Shown here: positions 61,293-64,000 of the stretch, piece by piece
Layout of the letters: each line of letters begins with the position of its first letter
Numbering within the stretch: the first letter of the stretch is position 1
Assembly: GCA_017437125.1 (NCBI GenBank)
Contig: JAFSBV010000015.1
Coordinates: 1-64,000, forward strand
Direction of reading: 5' to 3'
DNA: 64,000 nt
DNA from: Bacteroidales bacterium
Lineage (GTDB): Bacteria; Bacteroidota; Bacteroidia; Bacteroidales; UBA932
Position numbers and translations under genes: made by a program
The notes under the pieces: model-generated
Database searches by the model: none
Told to the model about the DNA's origin: nothing
Seen by the model: only the letters and a program-made list of their open reading frames with translations

Positions 61293-61389
61293 AATGGATC
61301 ATGCTCGCCTGCCTGAATGATCCGGAGGTCGGAAAGGTGCTCATCATCAACATTGATATTTCTTAATCAGCACAACAAATAGTATAATT

Positions 61390-61710
61390 ATGATACTCAC
61401 TACAACCCAGTCCATTGAAGGACGCACAATAGTGGAATACAAAGGAATAGTATTCGGCGAGGTGATCAGCGGCGTGAATTTCCTCAAGGATTTCGGAGCA
61501 AGCATCCGCAACATCATCGGCGGACGTTCAAGTTCATACGAGAACGAACTTCTCTCAGCCAGAACCAAGGCATTGAGAGAACTTGAAGACAGGGCAAGAG
61601 CGATGGGAGCCGATGCCGTCGTAGGAATCGACATTGACTATGAGGTCCTCGGAGAAGGAGGCGGAATGCTTATGGTCACTGCCTCAGGAACAGCTGTAAG
61701 ACTGAGATAG
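61390..61710 (+). CDS. YbjQ/UPF0145 heavy-metal-binding-like protein
   Basis: A 106-residue protein matching UPF0145 throughout: [40 protein letters not shown], then [20 protein letters not shown] and [10 protein letters not shown] at the end. The family forms a homopentamer and is often called putative heavy-metal binding, without proven function. The 97-base gap after proC has no promoter that I recognise. It converges with a DUF2461 gene. Confidence 0.88.
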   Translation: MILTTTQSIEGRTIVEYKGIVFGEVISGVNFLKDFGASIRNIIGGRSSSYENELLSARTKALRELEDRARAMGADAVVGIDIDYEVLGEGGGMLMVTASGTAVRLR

Positions 61711-61729
61711 GGATATGTCAGAAGCAGCG

Positions 61730-62401
61730 TCATAGCTCTTCTCTACAATATTCAATTGCCCTGTTGATGTAATCCAGGAACGGTTTCGCACTCTTGAATA
61801 CCTCCAGTATTTCATCTACATTCAGGTCGGTAACATCATAGACTCCGGAAAGGCAGAAGTTCTTCAGCTTGATATATTCGATATAAGGTCCCTCTGCATC
61901 GAATCCGACCGGAGCTCGCTTGAGCTTCTGATCCTGATCAAGTGAAAGTGAAGGATGAAGTCCCTTGATGATTTTATCGAAGTCCCCTCCTCCGAGTTCA
62001 ATATCCTCTCTGAGGACCTTCAGCACTTTCGGTTCCATGAAGTAGTTTCCTACAGCCAGGAAGCTCTTGCATGGGTAGTCTTCACCATTGCCGGTTCCTA
62101 TATGGAAGTAGTATCCGCTATAACCGGATTTCCAGCCTCCCTTACAGATGAATGCTCCGAAGTGGGTCTTATACGGAAGTCCATCCTTTGAGAATCGCAT
62201 ATCCTTATATATACGGTAGATACTCTCTTTGATTCCGACACCTTTTACTGACGGATCAAATGTCATAATACCTTCAATAAGCCTCTCAACTATGGCATTG
62301 AAGTGAGATCGGGCCTCCTGATACTCACTCTTGTGAGTATCGAACCATGGCTTGTTGTTATTCGCCTCAAGATTCCTGAGGAATGAGAGAATGGTATTCA
62401 T
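61730..62401 (-). CDS. DUF2461 family protein
   Basis: A 223-residue soluble protein. Family motifs: FLRNLEANNNKPWFDTHKSE at the N-terminus, IYRIYKDMRFSKDGLPYKTH near residue 63, and the Gly-rich HIGTGNGEDYPCKSFLAVGN near residue 100. DUF2461 proteins are common in Bacteroidetes and fungi; function unknown. The opposite neighbour is the YbjQ-like gene, facing tail to tail. Confidence 0.9.
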   Translation of the reverse strand: MNTILSFLRNLEANNNKPWFDTHKSEYQEARSHFNAIVERLIEGIMTFDPSVKGVGIKESIYRIYKDMRFSKDGLPYKTHFGAFICKGGWKSGYSGYYFHIGTGNGEDYPCKSFLAVGNYFMEPKVLKVLREDIELGGGDFDKIIKGLHPSLSLDQDQKLKRAPVGFDAEGPYIEYIKLKNFCLSGVYDVTDLNVDEILEVFKSAKPFLDYINRAIEYCREEL

Positions 62402-62693
62402 ATAATCACATCATCAACATTATCTTGCCTTCTGACAGACAGAAGGTGTGCGGGACATGGGTTCGCTGCGCATCCCTCTGTTTGAAGAAGCAAGGCAATA
62501 CACGATAGCTTCTTCTATCTTCATATGACAAAAATACAATAATATTCATATAATTCTGCACATGATAACATGATTGATCATTCATATCATCATTTTGAGT
62601 GGCAGATTTACGCAACATCTATGCATCGGTACACAAAATCATTCATTTTCGACCTGACGCTACGCAAAAACCTGGGATTTTGCAAAAAAAGAA
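62402..62693. other. intergenic stretch without a recognisable gene
   Basis: It holds a small hairpin (CCTTCTG 62428-62434 with CAGAAGG 62440-62446) upstream of the DUF2461 gene, perhaps in its leader. Otherwise it is unremarkable AT-rich sequence with short open frames only. Confidence 0.4.
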
Positions 62694-62735
62694 GACCGTC
62701 GGTACAAGAATCTGCATTTTCTTGTACTGACGGTC
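62683..62735 (-). terminator. terminator of the phosphofructokinase gene
   Basis: A 17-bp stem with one wobble pair (62694-62710 with 62719-62735) and an eight-base loop is followed on the minus strand by TTCTTTTTTTGC. It lies 49 bases beyond the stop at 62784. Confidence 0.85.
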
Positions 62736-62783
62736 GTATTTCGAGACTCCCGGTCGATCCGGGATGATTGACAGGTTGTCAGA

Positions 62784-64000
62784 TTACCACTCCAGAATCT
62801 TCTTGAAGTCGTAAGCCTCAGGGTTTACGATACCCATAGCCTTGACTGCCTCGTAGTCGTCCTCAGTTACGTAGTGAGCGATATACTCGTAGTAGTTCTG
62901 AGCTGTACCAGAGTTGATGTCAACGATTCTTGGCGGGATCTTGCCAGTCTCAGGGTCCTGGAGGTCAGCAAGGTAGAGAGGTGATACATTGCCATATGAG
63001 TCAACATATACCATGCAGCCTGTCTTGCCTTCCTTGTAGAGCTGGTAAACACCCATTGCGAGCTCTGTGCAGTATGTGAGGTCGTATGCGATAGGATCCT
63101 GGCAACGTACATCGTAACCGATTTCAAGCGGACGTCCCTTCACCTTGAGACCTGCAGCTTTGATCTCCTTCTCGAGGAGGTCATTGAAGAGGACAGCCTT
63201 AGACAGCTTGCCGAGCTCAGGATGACCGTGATCGTCATATGTGAAGTGTACGCCTGCATCCTCAAGCTCCTTGATGTCGAGATCGTGGAAGAGACCCTCA
63301 GCTGTTACGATAGTACCGTATTCGATACCCATGAGCTTTCTCTTGATGATAGTCGAGAGAGAGAGCTTGATGATCTTGTCAAGGTTGATCTTTGTCTTGT
63401 TGAACATCTCAGGGATGATGGTCATTGGAGAGTGAGTTGCCTCACCGATACCTAAAGCAAGACTTCCGCATGAACGTCCCATTGCGCAGAGTACGAACCA
63501 GTTGCCTGATGTACGTGCATCCTCGTAAGCTGTTCTTGCGATATGTGCGCCTTCGTTCTTTGCTGAGTTGTATCCGAATGTAGGAGCGTTTGCAGGAAGA
63601 GGAAGGTCGTTGTCGATTGTCTTAGGACAGTGGATGTTTGCGATAGGATATCCCTTAGCTGCGAGGAACTTTGAAATGCGGTTTGCAGTTGAAGCTGTGT
63701 CATCACCACCGATAGTCACGAGAAGCTTGATGTTGTTGTCCTTGAAGAGGTCAAGGTTGAAGTTCTCCTCGAAATCCTTGTCAGTCGGCTTGAAACGGCT
63801 CATCTGAAGATATGAACCACCCCTGTTGAAGTAACGGTCAGCTGTAGCGAAGGTAAGATCTTCGATACGTGCATTCTTGCTGAAAAGTCCTGAATAACCT
63901 GCATGGAGACCGATTACACGGAATCCCTTAGCAAGGAAAGTCTTAGCGACACTCATTGAAACTGAGTTCATTCCTGGAGCTGGACCGCCTCCACAAAGGA
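62784..64000 (-). CDS. pfp: phosphofructokinase, pyrophosphate-dependent type (5' end outside the window)
   Basis: At least 405 residues; the frame runs on past the right edge, where LCGGGPAPGMNSVSMS, the phosphate-donor loop, precedes the first ATG seen (63971). The residues that separate PPi- from ATP-dependent enzymes are of the PPi type: TIGGDDTASTANRI (Asp in place of the second Gly of GGDGS) and CPKTIDNDLPL (Lys in place of Gly of PGTIDND). EIGYDVRCQDPIAYDLTYCT is near the substrate site. It phosphorylates fructose 6-phosphate reversibly with pyrophosphate in glycolysis. A strong terminator follows. Confidence 0.9.
   Translation of the reverse strand, partial: LCGGGPAPGMNSVSMSVAKTFLAKGFRVIGLHAGYSGLFSKNARIEDLTFATADRYFNRGGSYLQMSRFKPTDKDFEENFNLDLFKDNNIKLLVTIGGDDTASTANRISKFLAAKGYPIANIHCPKTIDNDLPLPANAPTFGYNSAKNEGAHIARTAYEDARTSGNWFVLCAMGRSCGSLALGIGEATHSPMTIIPEMFNKTKINLDKIIKLSLSTIIKRKLMGIEYGTIVTAEGLFHDLDIKELEDAGVHFTYDDHGHPELGKLSKAVLFNDLLEKEIKAAGLKVKGRPLEIGYDVRCQDPIAYDLTYCTELAMGVYQLYKEGKTGCMVYVDSYGNVSPLYLADLQDPETGKIPPRIVDINSGTAQNYYEYIAHYVTEDDYEAVKAMGIVNPEAYDFKKILEW

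Overview
The window looks like chromosome of an anaerobic Bacteroidales bacterium from a gut or rumen type habitat. The evidence is the repeated Bacteroidetes-type promoter (TAnnTTTG, in the best cases with TTTG 19-20 bases upstream), TamL-type lipoprotein, a TonB-dependent receptor, LytS/LytTR and AraC regulators, menaquinone genes, class III (anaerobic) ribonucleotide reductase and a pyrophosphate-type phosphofructokinase. I saw no rRNA, tRNA, CRISPR array, insertion sequence or phage gene.

Layout. 1-3.7 kb: end of an outer-membrane protein gene, three small orphan genes, and two AraC regulators flanking an HXXEE membrane protein. 3.9-7.9 kb: a secreted beta-helix carbohydrate-binding lipoprotein divergent from a LytS kinase/LytTR regulator pair. 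8-17 kb: an AraC regulator, acetyltransferases, a DUF169 protein, the menA-ubiE/menG pair, a TonB-dependent receptor and a recombination scar that joins pieces of an oxidoreductase gene and crcB. 17.2-20 kb: a YefM/YoeB-like toxin-antitoxin pair and small envelope proteins. 20-32 kb: housekeeping genes (pyruvate kinase, rarA, tamL, rRNA methyltransferase, a large PEP/pyruvate-binding protein with receiver-like domains, GH13). 32-41 kb: nrdD-nrdG, a GH9 lipoprotein, a DMT exporter, aminopeptidase P and an M28 peptidase. 41.9-47.7 kb: a three-gene hemicellulose operon (SGNH-GH51 fusion, feruloyl-esterase-like protein, carboxylesterase). 47.8-49.3 kb: pta and a low-molecular-weight phosphatase. 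49.4-58.2 kb: an eight-gene sugar operon. 58-64 kb: an SGNH hydrolase, DUF1295 protein, a broken Smr gene, proC, YbjQ-like and DUF2461 genes and a PPi-type phosphofructokinase running off the right edge.

The most interesting unit is the 49.4-58.2 kb operon. Its second half (aldo/keto reductase resembling plant L-galactose dehydrogenase, amidohydrolase lactonase, FucP-type permease, zinc alcohol dehydrogenase) matches the oxidative L-galactose route described from Bacteroides vulgatus, ending at D-tagaturonate. Its first half (GPH-family transporter, FMN alpha-hydroxy-acid-dehydrogenase-like protein with an altered substrate-binding motif, xylose-isomerase-like TIM barrel, GH13 lipoprotein) is not part of that route and may be an undescribed extension. 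The other notable points are two gene disruptions: a crcB/oxidoreductase junction, and an Smr gene with a frame change and lost segment.
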